Positions 1-9,261 are shown, counted from the first letter of the stretch. The stretch is DNA of 64,000 nt from Arthrobacter sp. SLBN-83 (GCF_006715285.1 NZ_VFMX01000001.1:4092001-4156000), one strand, 5' to 3'. The notes: a model not told the origin generated them from the letters alone. Numbers and translations are program-made.

Positions 1-70
1 CGGGTGCACTAGGCTTCCAACAAGGCAGCAACCATTCGCACTAAAGATCAATAAGGAGAACGGGGACGAC

Positions 71-1834
71 ATGTCTGAATCCGTTAACTTGCCCGCCCTC
101 GGTGAGAGTGTCACCGAAGGAACCGTCACCCGCTGGCTCAAGCAGGTAGGTGACCGGGTAGAGGTGGACGAGCCGCTGCTCGAAGTCTCCACCGACAAAG
201 TAGACACTGAAATCCCCTCTCCTGTAGCTGGCGTGATTGAAGAAATCCTGGTCGCTGAAGATGAGACCGCCGAAGTAGGTGCACCGCTGGTGCGCATCGG
301 CGACGGCTCCGGCGGCGGTTCCGCGCCCGCCGAAGCTCCCGCTGCTGCGCCGGCCGAAGAGGCACCTGCAGCCGCTCCCGCACAGGAAGCACCGGCTGAA
401 GCAGCCCCCGCCCAGGAGGCGCCGGCCCAGGAAGCACCCGCTGCCGGCGGCGAAAGCCACGAGGTCACCCTCCCGGCACTCGGCGAGAGCGTCACCGAAG
501 GCACCGTGACCCGCTGGCTGAAGGCCATTGGCGATTCCGTCGACGTCGACGAACCGCTGCTGGAAGTCTCCACCGACAAGGTGGACACCGAGATCCCCTC
601 CCCGGTTGCCGGCACCCTGCAGGAAATCCGGGTCAATGAGGACGAAACCGCCGAGGTTGGCTCCGTGCTCGCCGTCATCGGCTCCGGCGCTCCCGCTGCT
701 GCGGCTCCGCAGGCTGCACCGGCCGCTCCCCAGCAGGAAGCCCCCAAGCCTGCACCGGCAGAGTCCGCTCCTGCGCAGACCGCTCCCGCCCAGGCCGTTC
801 CTGCCCAGCAGGCTCCTGAACAGGCTGCACCCCAGGCTGCCCCGGCTCCCGCCGCGCAGGCTCCCGCCGCTCCGGCAGCCCAGGAAGCGCCGGCCGGCGG
901 ATCCGAGTCCGGTTACGTCACTCCCCTGGTCCGCAAGCTGGCCAACCAGCACGGTGTGGACATCTCCAGCCTCTCCGGCACCGGTGTTGGTGGCCGCATC
1001 CGCAAGCAGGATGTCATCGCCGCAGCCGAGGCCAAGGCTGCTCCCGCTCCGGCTCCGGCAGCAGCCCCTGCCGCCTCTGCCCCGGCTGCATCCGGCGCAG
1101 CAGCCTCGTCGCTGCGTGGCACCACCCAGAAGGCTCCCCGCATCCGCCAGGTCATCGCCCGGCGCATGCGCGAGTCGCTGGAAATCTCCACCCAGCTGAC
1201 CCAGGTCCACGAAGTGGACATGACCAAGGTCGCCAAGCTGCGTGCCCGTGCCAAGAACTCGTTCCAGGCCCAGAACGGCACCAAGCTGACCTTCCTGCCC
1301 TTCATCGCCAAGGCTGTTGCCGAGGCCCTCAAGCAGCACCCCAAGCTCAACGCTGCCTACGACGAGGAAAAGCAGGAGATCACCTACCACAACGCCGAGC
1401 ACCTGGCGATCGCCGTCGACACGGACAAGGGCCTCCTTGTACCGGTCATCGCGGACGCCGGCAACCTGAACCTTGCCGGACTGGCCGGCAAGATCGCCGA
1501 CGTTGCTTCCCGCACCCGCGACGGCAAGATCGGCCCGGACGAACTGTCCGGCGGCACCTTCAGCATCACCAACATCGGTTCGGTGGGGGCCCTGTTCGAC
1601 ACCCCGATCATCAACCAGCCGCAGGTGGGCATCCTGGGCACCGGTGCCATCGTCAAGCGCCCCGTGGTTGTTGCTGACGAGAACGGTGACGACTCGATCG
1701 CCATCCGCTCCATGATGTACCTGTCCCTGACGTACGACCACCGCCTGGTGGACGGCGCCGACGCAGGCCGGTTCCTCCAGACCCTGAAGGCACGCCTTGA
1801 AGAAGGCGCGTTCGAGGCGGACTTGGGACTGTAA
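71..1834 (+). CDS. sucB: Dihydrolipoamide succinyltransferase, E2 of 2-oxoglutarate dehydrogenase
   Basis: This is a 587-aa E2 acyltransferase that moves the succinyl group from its lipoyl arm to CoA in the TCA cycle. Two near-identical lipoyl domains carry the lipoylation motif TDKVDTE with Lys43 and Lys170. A peripheral-subunit binding domain lies at about 281-315. The catalytic domain runs from about 357 to the end, with the active-site motif DHRLVDG near residue 557. The domains are joined by long Ala/Pro/Gln/Glu-rich linkers, typical of swinging arms. AAGGAG about 12 bp before the ATG supports the start. A branched-chain or pyruvate E2 is possible by family, but the duplicated lipoyl layout is usual for actinobacterial SucB. 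Its cofactor genes lipB-lipA lie 8 kb downstream. Confidence 0.93.
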   Translation: MSESVNLPALGESVTEGTVTRWLKQVGDRVEVDEPLLEVSTDKVDTEIPSPVAGVIEEILVAEDETAEVGAPLVRIGDGSGGGSAPAEAPAAAPAEEAPAAAPAQEAPAEAAPAQEAPAQEAPAAGGESHEVTLPALGESVTEGTVTRWLKAIGDSVDVDEPLLEVSTDKVDTEIPSPVAGTLQEIRVNEDETAEVGSVLAVIGSGAPAAAAPQAAPAAPQQEAPKPAPAESAPAQTAPAQAVPAQQAPEQAAPQAAPAPAAQAPAAPAAQEAPAGGSESGYVTPLVRKLANQHGVDISSLSGTGVGGRIRKQDVIAAAEAKAAPAPAPAAAPAASAPAASGAAASSLRGTTQKAPRIRQVIARRMRESLEISTQLTQVHEVDMTKVAKLRARAKNSFQAQNGTKLTFLPFIAKAVAEALKQHPKLNAAYDEEKQEITYHNAEHLAIAVDTDKGLLVPVIADAGNLNLAGLAGKIADVASRTRDGKIGPDELSGGTFSITNIGSVGALFDTPIINQPQVGILGTGAIVKRPVVVADENGDDSIAIRSMMYLSLTYDHRLVDGADAGRFLQTLKARLEEGAFEADLGL

Positions 1835-1847
1835 CCAAAGAAGTCCA

Positions 1848-1902
1848 ACGACGGCGGCGCCGGCGCGGGTGGGAAACCCCCCACAGCCGGGGCCGCCGTC
1901 GT
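1848..1902 (+). terminator. Hairpin after sucB
   Basis: Two 11-nt complementary arms, ACGACGGCGGC and GCCGCCGTCGT, enclose a GC-rich loop that holds a smaller GGTGGG/CCCCCC hairpin. GGTTT follows. It sits 14 bp after the sucB stop. The T-tract is short, so the call is moderate. Confidence 0.55.
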
Positions 1903-1981
1903 GGTTTAACCCGAAGTTCCCGCCTGCGCTCCGCAGCCCGGGCACCGCGTGGCTTTGCTACAGACGGTAGAAATGACTGGC

Positions 1982-1987
1982 TAAGCT
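1982..1987 (+). promoter_or_regulatory. -10 box TAAGCT, likely leaderless start
   Basis: TAAGCT fits the actinobacterial TAnnnT -10 pattern and ends 6 nt before the ATG at 1994, so transcription would begin at or next to the start codon. The GGAG between them is too close to the ATG to act as a normal ribosome binding site. Confidence 0.45.
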
Positions 1988-1993
1988 GGAGCC

Positions 1994-2347
1994 ATGAACA
2001 TTCTCTTCAACATCCTGGTCTTCCTGCACGTCGTCGGGGCCGCCATGATCGTGGGCTACTGGATCGCCACCATGCGGACGCCCACCGTGCACCCGCGCCA
2101 GCGTGACGGCGCCTTCCTGCAGCTGCTCACCGGCATCGCCATGATGGGCATCCTGCCCTTCCTGCCGGACTCGAACCCCAACTACGCCAAGCTGGGCATC
2201 AAGTTCGTCATCGCCGTCGTCGTTGCCGTCCTGGCCGTCATCGGCTCGCGCAAGGTCAAGAACGGCCAGCCCGTCTCCACCGGACTCGCCCACGGGGTGG
2301 GCGGCCTGGCCCTGCTCAACATCGCCATCGCCACCATCTGGCAGTAA
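1994..2347 (+). CDS. Small integral membrane protein, unknown function
   Basis: This 117-aa protein is nearly all membrane. Hydrophobic stretches lie at about 4-26, 42-55, 68-85 and 98-116, giving three or four helices with short charged loops (TMRTPTVHPRQRD, GSRKVKNGQ). No catalytic motif is visible. Similar unnamed proteins are common in Micrococcales, but I cannot assign a function. It stands alone between the sucB hairpin and an osmC gene. It is read as a real gene because of its membrane pattern, its codon use and the promoter-like box just upstream. Confidence 0.75.
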   Translation: MNILFNILVFLHVVGAAMIVGYWIATMRTPTVHPRQRDGAFLQLLTGIAMMGILPFLPDSNPNYAKLGIKFVIAVVVAVLAVIGSRKVKNGQPVSTGLAHGVGGLALLNIAIATIWQ

Positions 2348-2417
2348 CGTCCGTGCCGGGGAGCCGGTCATAATCCTCTGAGAGCGGACAATCCGTGCAC
2401 CGGAGGTGGCTGGTCCC

Positions 2418-2423
2418 TAGGAT
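2418..2423 (+). promoter_or_regulatory. Putative -10 box of the OsmC gene
   Basis: TAGGAT lies 58 bp upstream of the OsmC start and fits TAnnnT. No good -35 is visible. Confidence 0.35.
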
Positions 2424-2481
2424 GGGAAATGGTGGGCCCGGCAGCGGCCGGACCCGGATCGAATCGACGTTGAGGAGAGAC

Positions 2482-2910
2482 ATGGCTACAACACGCAACG
2501 CCCACACCGTATGGACCGGAAGCCTGACCGAGGGCTCGGGCAACACCACCCTGGACAGCTCGGGTCTGGGCACCTTCGATGTCACCTGGAAGGCGCGCAC
2601 CGAAGCTGCCGGCGGCAAGACCAGCCCGGAAGAGCTCATCGCCGCAGCCCACTCGGCCTGCTTCTCCATGGCCTTCAGCCACGAACTCAGCCAGGCCGGC
2701 TTCACGCCTGAAGAGGTCAACACCAAGTCAGAGGTCGGCTTCCAGCCCGGCACCGGCATCACCGGCAGCCACCTGACCCTCAACGCCCGCATCCCCGGGA
2801 TTTCCGAGGACGAGTTCCAGCGCATTGCCGAGGCCGCCAAGAAGGGCTGCCCCGTCTCCCAGGCCCTCGCCGGCATCGAGATCACGCTCGACGCCACGCT
2901 GCAGTCCTAG
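2482..2910 (+). CDS. OsmC/Ohr-family peroxiredoxin
   Basis: A 142-aa OsmC-fold protein. These use a reactive cysteine pair to reduce organic hydroperoxides, usually with lipoyl proteins or dihydrolipoamide as reductant. The first cysteine is in HSACFSMAF and the second in KKGCPVSQA, at the family positions. The ATG at 2482 is chosen because GAGGAGA lies 3-10 nt upstream; the frame opens earlier at 2395, but that extension is charged and unlike the family. Length suits the OsmC subgroup. The gene is monocistronic and ends at a strong bidirectional terminator. A lipoyl-dependent reductant would fit the nearby lipoate genes, but that is inference. Confidence 0.9.
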   Translation: MATTRNAHTVWTGSLTEGSGNTTLDSSGLGTFDVTWKARTEAAGGKTSPEELIAAAHSACFSMAFSHELSQAGFTPEEVNTKSEVGFQPGTGITGSHLTLNARIPGISEDEFQRIAEAAKKGCPVSQALAGIEITLDATLQS

Positions 2911-2940
2911 CAGTCCCGGGCCCACCGGGCCCTGCACAAC

Positions 2941-2988
2941 GCAAAAGGCCCTGTCCTTCCGGGAGAACCGGAAGGACAGGGCCTTTGC
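2941..2988. terminator. Bidirectional terminator between osmC and tricorn genes
   Basis: A 21-bp nearly perfect stem (GGCCCTGTCCTTCCGG and its complement) with a 5-nt loop. It is flanked by AAAA on one side and TTT on the other, and lies between convergent genes. Confidence 0.9.
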
Positions 2989-2993
2989 TGTTC

Positions 2994-5900
2994 CTAGCGT
3001 CCCTGCGGGCGGTCCGGCAGCGGCGAAGGCAACAGCTTGCGGTAACCGGAGCGGGCCGGCGGACGGTCGGTGGGCAGTTCCTGGATCATTTCCTTGAGCG
3101 CCCCGATGCCGTATTCCAACTGCGGGTCGCGGCCGGCTGCGTAGGCGTGCGGCGGGTAGGTCACCTCGATGTCGGGGTCGACGCCGTAGTTTTCCACGCT
3201 CCAGCCCACGCCGCCGCTGAACCAGTTGGCATAGCGGGGCTGGGTGACTCCGGTGCCGTCCGCCAGCGCAAACCGGTTGTCGATCCCCACCACGCCACCC
3301 CAGGTGCGCGTGCCGATGACCGGGCCGATGCCCCTCAGCTTTGAGACCTGGGTGATGATGTCGCCGTCGGATCCCGCGAACTCGTCCGCCAGGATGATCA
3401 CCGGCCCCCTCGGCGCGTGATGCGGGTACGTGCGCGGCTTCTCCCCGCGCGGCATGCTCCATCCGGTGACCTTGCGGCCGATCAGCTCCGCAACAAGCTG
3501 CGATGTGTGGCCTCCACGGTTGCGGCGCACGTCCACGATCAGGCCGTCCAGCGCCGTCTCGGTATCCAGGTCCCGGTGCAGCTGCGCCCAGCCGTTGGCC
3601 ATCATGTCCGGAATGTGCAGGTACCCGAAGGTGCCGTTGGAGGCCTCACGGACGGTCCGCCGGTTGCCGGCAACCCATTCCTGGTAGCGCAGGCGCTCTT
3701 CATCCTTAACGGGCACGACGGCGACGCGGCGCTGGGTGCCCTCAGCACCACCGTGCCCCGGGCCATTGAGGAGGGTCAACTCCACAGCGCGGCCTGCCGC
3801 TCCCACCAGCTGCATGGCCGGGGTGGTGCTTTCGGACAGCGGGACTCCATCGATGGCCAGCAGGAAGTCCCCGGCTTTGGCGCCGACGCCGGGCCTGGTG
3901 AGCGGCGAGGTGGCCAACGGATCGGAGGACTCGCCGGCCAGGATCCGGGTGATTTCCCAGCCGTTGGCGGTGTGGGCAAGGTCGGCGCCGAGCCGGCCCT
4001 GTCCGCGGCTGCCGCGTTCAGTGACGGCAGCGGGGCGCACGTAGGCGTGCGATGTCCCCAGCTCGCCGTGCAGTTCCCACAGCAGGTCCACCAGGTCGTC
4101 ATGGGAACCCAGCCGTTCCACGATGGGGCGGTAGCGGGCGTGGATGGATTCCCAGTCCTGCCCGGCCATGTCCTCGGTCCAGAAGAAGTCGCGCTGCAGC
4201 CGCCAGGCTTCATCAAATGCCTGTCCCCAGACGCTGAGCGGATCCAGCAGGACGCGGATCCGGCCCAGGTCAACCTTGACCAGCTTGCCCGATTCCTCGT
4301 CGGCCTTGGCGTCCGAAGGGACCACGGTCACCTGTTTGTCGGAAACCAGCACCACCTTGCTGCGGTCCCCGGTCAGCCGGTAGCTGTCCACGGCATCCAC
4401 CAGCGTGGTCTGCTTGCGCCGGGCGATGTCATAACGGACCAGGCTGGGGCGGGCGTCCTTGTCCTCCTGGCTAGCCTTTCCGTCGCCGGTGACACCGGAC
4501 AGGACGGAGTCGAGCCAGAGGAGGGCGCCGTCAACGGCTTCCAGCGAGCTGTAGTTGCCCTGCGGAACGGGAACGCCAATCACACGGTGCGCCAGGCCCT
4601 CTGCGTCCACCTGGACGGCAGGTACGTCGCTGTCGGCCGCCTCGCCCTTGTCCGTGCCCTGTGCGTCCGTTTCCTGCTCCGCGCCCGCAGGATCGACCGA
4701 CGGGCCAAAGGGCGACGGCGTCTGAGCCGCAAGTGCCACCAGGTACGGCTTGATGGGGCTGGGGAAGGAGAGGTCGAAGGAATGCCCGTCGTACACCGGA
4801 TCGAAGCTGCGGTTGGAGAGGAACGCAAGGAACTTGCCGTCCGGAGTGAAGGCCGGTGAGGCATCGCGGAAGCGGCCGTCGGTGACGTCCACGGGATCGG
4901 CGTCGAGCTGCTCCACCGTGGCCAGGCGCAGCCGGCTGCGCGAGCCAAAGGACGTGACGGGCTCGGACCACGCCAGCCAGCGGGAGTCCGCCGACCATGC
5001 CAGCTCGGAAATGCTGCCTTCGCCGATGCTGGCCACCTGGCTGAGGTGGCCGCTGTGGGTATCCACCACGTACACGTCGCCGAAGGATGTACCGAGGGCG
5101 ATCCACCGGCCGTCCGGGCTGGGCTCAAGGGAGCTGGCGCGCGACGGCGTGGGAACGCTGATGCCGGCCTCCACCGCCGGCGTCTGGGCTTCCGCGGCGG
5201 GGGCCGTGTCCTGGGGCGCAACATCGGCCTGCTGCTCATCGTCCGCGGGAACATGCGCAGGGCTTCCAGCCAGCACCGCAGCCCCTGATGCAGGAACCGG
5301 CTGGGGCAGGCTGACCGTTTCCGGTCCCTCTGCGCCTGCCTGTTCCAGCTGCGGGGAATCGGGGGTTTCGGAGGCGGCAGCGGTGCCGGCCTTGCCGCTC
5401 CGTGCCGTCACCTGGGCAGCGGTGTGCGGGACGGGCGCGGCAATGTCCTTGATGTGGATGGCCTCAACGCCGCCGTGGTCGGCGATGTAGGCGATCCGGC
5501 CGTCACCGAGGGGCCTGGGCAGCCGGCCCCGGACCCCAGGCGTGGCCTCAATGATGCGGGACGGCCCGTCCTTGTGCCGCAGCCAGGAAATCGTCCCGTG
5601 TGATTCCACCGCGCTGGCGGCGCCTGTGGTGTCAGGGGCCACGGCGCCCAGGTGCTTGACGGCGTCGAGGAGGGCAGGACGCCTGGTCTGGGAGGCGGAG
5701 CCGAGGGTGATGTCCAGCTTTTCCGCTTCCGAATCCAGGTCCCGGAGTACCCAGAGTTCACCGGCGGACTCGAAGATGACCCGCTTGCCGTCGGTGGCGG
5801 CGTGCCGGACGTAGAAGTCCTGGTGGTCGGTGTGCCGGCGCAGGTCTTCTCCATCGGGAAGCACCGAATAGAGATTGCCGTAGCCCTCGTGGTCGGACAG

Positions 5901-6521
5901 GAAGGCGATCCGGCCGTCGATCCAAAGCGGGTCGGTGAGGTTGCCGTCGAGGTCGGGAAGGAGGCGCTCGAACTCACCGTTGCCGTCGCGGTCGATCCAC
6001 AGCTTCCCGGCCGTGCCGCCGCGGTAGCGCTTCCACCATGCCGGTTCCCGGGACAGCACACTTGCCAGCACCACCGGGCGTTCATCGCCTACTTCGGGTC
6101 CGTACGCCACTGACTCCACGGGGCCGTAGGGAAGTTCCTGTGCCCAGCCGCCCTCAAGGGGAACGCTGTAGGCGTGGGTGTGCCGGCTTTCAGCCTGGCG
6201 GAATGCGCTGGTGACCACCACGGCGCCCGTGGCGGTGAATCCCTTGACCTTTGTGGTGCTGTGGCCAAAGTACGTGAGCTGCCGGTACCCGCCGCCGTCG
6301 ACCTCTGCCGACACAACCTCCGGAGCCGTTCCCTGCACCACGGTCCACACCAGCCGCTTGCCGTCCGGGGTGAAGCGCGGGTTGCGGGCAGGCAGCTGGA
6401 GTGACGAGACGCGCCAGGCACGGCCGCCGTCCAGGGGCGCAATCCACACGTCGTCCTCGGCCACGAAAGTGACCAGATCGCCGTGCAAATGCGGGAAACG
6501 GAAGTAGCTCGAAGAGGTCAT
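2994..6521 (-). CDS. Tricorn-type protease (S41 family)
   Basis: A 1175-aa relative of tricorn protease, a cytosolic peptidase that trims proteasome-sized peptides. The N-terminal half is WD40/PD40-like beta-propeller sequence. A PDZ-like segment follows His825, and the C-terminal S41 core has the nucleophile in GSDGD (Ser1051), with His825 in GTSHAYVRP. A non-conserved Ala/Pro/Glu-rich segment at about 367-465 splits the propeller region. The ATG at 6521 gives the natural N-terminus (MTSSSYFRFP); the frame stays open for 132 more codons, but that part has no family character and overlaps the divergent gene. No signal peptide is seen, so it is probably cytoplasmic. Confidence 0.9.
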   Translation of the reverse strand: MTSSSYFRFPHLHGDLVTFVAEDDVWIAPLDGGRAWRVSSLQLPARNPRFTPDGKRLVWTVVQGTAPEVVSAEVDGGGYRQLTYFGHSTTKVKGFTATGAVVVTSAFRQAESRHTHAYSVPLEGGWAQELPYGPVESVAYGPEVGDERPVVLASVLSREPAWWKRYRGGTAGKLWIDRDGNGEFERLLPDLDGNLTDPLWIDGRIAFLSDHEGYGNLYSVLPDGEDLRRHTDHQDFYVRHAATDGKRVIFESAGELWVLRDLDSEAEKLDITLGSASQTRRPALLDAVKHLGAVAPDTTGAASAVESHGTISWLRHKDGPSRIIEATPGVRGRLPRPLGDGRIAYIADHGGVEAIHIKDIAAPVPHTAAQVTARSGKAGTAAASETPDSPQLEQAGAEGPETVSLPQPVPASGAAVLAGSPAHVPADDEQQADVAPQDTAPAAEAQTPAVEAGISVPTPSRASSLEPSPDGRWIALGTSFGDVYVVDTHSGHLSQVASIGEGSISELAWSADSRWLAWSEPVTSFGSRSRLRLATVEQLDADPVDVTDGRFRDASPAFTPDGKFLAFLSNRSFDPVYDGHSFDLSFPSPIKPYLVALAAQTPSPFGPSVDPAGAEQETDAQGTDKGEAADSDVPAVQVDAEGLAHRVIGVPVPQGNYSSLEAVDGALLWLDSVLSGVTGDGKASQEDKDARPSLVRYDIARRKQTTLVDAVDSYRLTGDRSKVVLVSDKQVTVVPSDAKADEESGKLVKVDLGRIRVLLDPLSVWGQAFDEAWRLQRDFFWTEDMAGQDWESIHARYRPIVERLGSHDDLVDLLWELHGELGTSHAYVRPAAVTERGSRGQGRLGADLAHTANGWEITRILAGESSDPLATSPLTRPGVGAKAGDFLLAIDGVPLSESTTPAMQLVGAAGRAVELTLLNGPGHGGAEGTQRRVAVVPVKDEERLRYQEWVAGNRRTVREASNGTFGYLHIPDMMANGWAQLHRDLDTETALDGLIVDVRRNRGGHTSQLVAELIGRKVTGWSMPRGEKPRTYPHHAPRGPVIILADEFAGSDGDIITQVSKLRGIGPVIGTRTWGGVVGIDNRFALADGTGVTQPRYANWFSGGVGWSVENYGVDPDIEVTYPPHAYAAGRDPQLEYGIGALKEMIQELPTDRPPARSGYRKLLPSPLPDRPQGR

Positions 6522-6594
6522 CGTTCGATCATAGTCAACCCCTCCCCTGCCCCGCGGGAGGTACACAACCGGCGCTGGCGTGGTGTGATGGACC

Positions 6595-7497
6595 ATGCAC
6601 ATTGTCATGGCCGGCGCCTCCGGGCTCATCGGCACCTCCATGTCCGCAGCCTTCCGCGATGCCGGCCACTCCGTGGTGGCCCTGGTCCGGCGGCCACCTG
6701 CCGGCGCAGGCGAAGTCCGCTGGGATCCGGCGGCCGGCGTCCTGGATCCCTCGGCGCTTGCCGGTGCTGACGCCGTGGTCAATCTTTCCGGCGCCGGCAT
6801 TGGAGACAGGCCCTGGACGCGGAAGCGGGTGGAGGAGCTGTTCAGTTCCCGCTTGGGCCCCACCAGGACCTTGGTGCAGGCCATGGCGCAAATGGATACG
6901 CCGCCGGCCACCTTCATCAGCCAGTCGGCGTCCGGTTACTACGGCGACGCCGGCAATACCGTCCTGCGCGAGGACGCGCCTGCCGGCTCCAGCACCCTGG
7001 CGCAGATCTGCGTCGAGTGGGAGCAGGCGGCACTGGCGGCACCGGCCGGCGTGCGGGTGGTGCTGCCCCGCACGGGAGTTGTCTTCAGCCGTTCCGGCGG
7101 AGCGCTGGGCAAGCTGCTCCCGCTGCTGCGGCTGGGCCTTGGCGGTCCCTTTGGCAACGGACACCAGTTCTGGCCCTGGGTTACGCTTCCGGATGTTTGC
7201 GCCGCCTCCCTCTTCCTCCTGGACTCCCCGGTCTCCGGCCCGGTCAATGTGACGGCTCCCGAACAGGCGGATGTCAACACGATCGTCGCGGCGCTGGCCC
7301 ATGCCCTGCACCGGCCTGCCATGCTGCGGGTTCCCGCCCCTGTGCTGCGCACGGTGATGCCGGGGCTGGGCGAGGAGCTCCTGCTGCACAGCCAGCGGAT
7401 GGAACCGGCGGTGCTGGCGTCCGCGGGATTCCGGTGGCAGCACGGAGGCCTGGAGGATGCTGCCCGCTGGGTGGCCGCCAAGGACAGCTCCACCTAG
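6595..7497 (+). CDS. TIGR01777-family NAD(P)-dependent epimerase-like protein
   Basis: A 300-aa short-chain dehydrogenase-like protein of the TIGR01777 (YfcH/SulA-like) group. The Rossmann motif GASGLIG is at residues 7-13, and SGAGIGDRPW and SASGYYG are characteristic. The usual C-terminal segment (GEELLLHSQRMEP) is present and the length matches the family. The substrate is unknown in any organism I can name. It is transcribed divergently from the tricorn gene with a 73-bp gap. TGTGAT lies 5 nt before the ATG, a weak -10 candidate, and no clear ribosome binding site is seen. Confidence 0.85.
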   Translation: MHIVMAGASGLIGTSMSAAFRDAGHSVVALVRRPPAGAGEVRWDPAAGVLDPSALAGADAVVNLSGAGIGDRPWTRKRVEELFSSRLGPTRTLVQAMAQMDTPPATFISQSASGYYGDAGNTVLREDAPAGSSTLAQICVEWEQAALAAPAGVRVVLPRTGVVFSRSGGALGKLLPLLRLGLGGPFGNGHQFWPWVTLPDVCAASLFLLDSPVSGPVNVTAPEQADVNTIVAALAHALHRPAMLRVPAPVLRTVMPGLGEELLLHSQRMEPAVLASAGFRWQHGGLEDAARWVAAKDSST

Positions 7498-7545
7498 CTG
7501 CATCAGCCGGCACCGGAAAGCTCCCGGCCTCCTTCCGCCACGAGT

Positions 7546-9261
7546 TCAATCTGCAGCAAGGATCTCGCTGACCCGCCACTGGCCGTCCACGGAGACCAGG
7601 ACCAACCGAAGCGGCTGCGGCCTGCTGGGCGCCCCCGTGGCGAGCACGCTGTTGTCCGCGTTGACCGTGCTGTAGCCGGAGGTGGCGGACACCACCCGGA
7701 CGACGGCGCGGGCCGGGGTGGCCCCCTCTTCCGCCGCCACCCCGGCCAGTGTGCTGGTGAAGCCGACCAACCGGTTCCCGGAAGGGCGGAGCCGGGCAGC
7801 AGTACTTTCGTCGGCGGCAGCTGCAGCGGAGCCTGGCGCGTTCACCTCCGCAAGGAGCTCAAGCCGGCCGCTGCTGAAGGCATGATCCCGCAGCGCGGCA
7901 AGTCCCTGCACGGCGACTGCGGGATCAGCCGAACGGGCGCGCTGCCTGGCTTCATCGACCGGTCCAGGGGCTCGTGTTCCGCCGTCCGCAGCGGCTTCGG
8001 CGGGGCGTGCAGCTGCCGGCAGCGAACCGGTTGCGGCGACTCCTGGCCACGGCGGATGTCCGGCCGCTGACAGCCACCACATTCCGGCGGCCGCTGCGGC
8101 AATGGCGGGCAGGAGGGCACGCGCCAGTATCCCCGCCCTCCGGCCGGCTACCGGTCCGTCGGCATGTTTCCCTTGCCGGCCGGCGGGTCCGACAGCACGT
8201 TTCCCGGGCGCGACGAGGGCCCCTTTCTTTTCGGCCAACGGCGGCCGTTGCCGCAGGGATCGCCATATGGTCCGGCCCGCGGGCAGTGTGGCAGATGACG
8301 GAGTGAAGGACCAGGCGCTCCAGCGGGACGTCGCCAGGCGGCGGCGAAGAGCCTGGAGTTTCGTCCGGAGACCGGCGCCCCTTGTTTCAGGGGCGGCGCG
8401 GCGCCGTGTCAGCAGCTCGGGCAGGACGGTGGGGTGGACAGCGTCGGAGAGGTCCACCGGCTGCGGTTCTGCACTGCGGTATACAGCCGTGGCCAGTGCC
8501 AGTGCGTTGGGGCGCAGCCGCCGGTCCTCGTTCAACCCTGCTTCCAGGGCTGCTGCCAGTTCCCTTGGGACGCCGGGAACAAGGAGCGACAGCGGTGGGC
8601 GGTCGGCCGTGCGGCCGGGTGCAGCACCTGTCAGGCAGTACCAGCCAAGTGCGGCAGCGGAGTAGACGTCGCGTTCAGGCTGCAGCCCGGCACGCACGGC
8701 ATCGACCGGGGCCGGGTCAAGGAAGCCGGCCGTTCCTGTCGTTCCCGGACTGCCAGGATCGCCCAGCATCCGGGCAATGCCAACGTCCGACAACATGGGT
8801 TTACCCTGCCCGGTGAACAGCACGTTTCCCGGGGATACATCCGAGTGGGTAAACCCTTTGCCATGAAGGTAACCCAGGGCCTGCGCTATGGGAGTCAGCA
8901 CGGTGACGGTCTCCCCCACGGTGAGCCTGCCGCGGGCGGCGACCAGCTGGGCCAGGGAGCCGCCGGCAGCGTAGGCCATGGTCAACGCCGTGACTCCGCC
9001 CGGCTCCCCGACGCGCACTGCGTCGTGCGCCCTGATCAGGTGCTGATGGTCCAGGACCGAAAGGATGCGGATCTCCCGCCGGATCTCCTCCTCGGTGATG
9101 GCCGCGCTGCCCCGCACGCTGCCGGCAGCGCGGAAGCACTTGAGCGCGAGGTCCCTGCCGGTCCGCTGTTCCCTGGCCAGCCACACATCCGCGCTGCCGC
9201 CCCGTCCCAGCAGCCGGCCGACATCGTAACCGGGGACCTCAGGCGCCTGTGCATCATCCAT
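7546..9261 (-). CDS. Membrane Ser/Thr kinase-like protein with degenerate catalytic motifs
   Basis: A 571-aa protein with an N-terminal Hanks-type kinase fold (about 10-270), a linker, one membrane helix (about 378-397) and an outside domain of about 170 residues. The glycine loop is GRGGSADV and the ATP lysine is Lys41 (LALKCF). The catalytic loop reads HSDVSPGN, keeping Asp141 and Asn but losing the Arg of HRD. The metal motif is SDVG instead of DFG (Asp159), and APE is replaced by a DPAP sequence. It may be a weak kinase or a pseudokinase. The outer domain is Ala-rich and ends in a possible NTF2-like stretch (VVRVVSATSGYSTV), low confidence. It lies convergent to the epimerase gene. Confidence 0.82.
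   Translation of the reverse strand: MDDAQAPEVPGYDVGRLLGRGGSADVWLAREQRTGRDLALKCFRAAGSVRGSAAITEEEIRREIRILSVLDHQHLIRAHDAVRVGEPGGVTALTMAYAAGGSLAQLVAARGRLTVGETVTVLTPIAQALGYLHGKGFTHSDVSPGNVLFTGQGKPMLSDVGIARMLGDPGSPGTTGTAGFLDPAPVDAVRAGLQPERDVYSAAALGWYCLTGAAPGRTADRPPLSLLVPGVPRELAAALEAGLNEDRRLRPNALALATAVYRSAEPQPVDLSDAVHPTVLPELLTRRRAAPETRGAGLRTKLQALRRRLATSRWSAWSFTPSSATLPAGRTIWRSLRQRPPLAEKKGALVAPGKRAVGPAGRQGKHADGPVAGRRAGILARALLPAIAAAAAGMWWLSAAGHPPWPGVAATGSLPAAARPAEAAADGGTRAPGPVDEARQRARSADPAVAVQGLAALRDHAFSSGRLELLAEVNAPGSAAAAADESTAARLRPSGNRLVGFTSTLAGVAAEEGATPARAVVRVVSATSGYSTVNADNSVLATGAPSRPQPLRLVLVSVDGQWRVSEILAAD

Noticed and set aside
320..900. Repeated GC-rich units that could look like a repeat array
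   Set aside because: They encode the Ala/Pro/Gln linkers of SucB and stay in frame. There are no constant repeats and spacers as in CRISPR.
41..1945. Long open frame antisense to sucB
   Set aside because: It mirrors the codon pattern of sucB, is low-complexity Gly/Arg, and has no ribosome binding site or family match. High G/C at third positions leaves such frames open.
6522..6917. Upstream extension of the tricorn gene
   Set aside because: It adds 132 residues lacking family character and overlaps the divergent epimerase gene. The ATG at 6521 is better.
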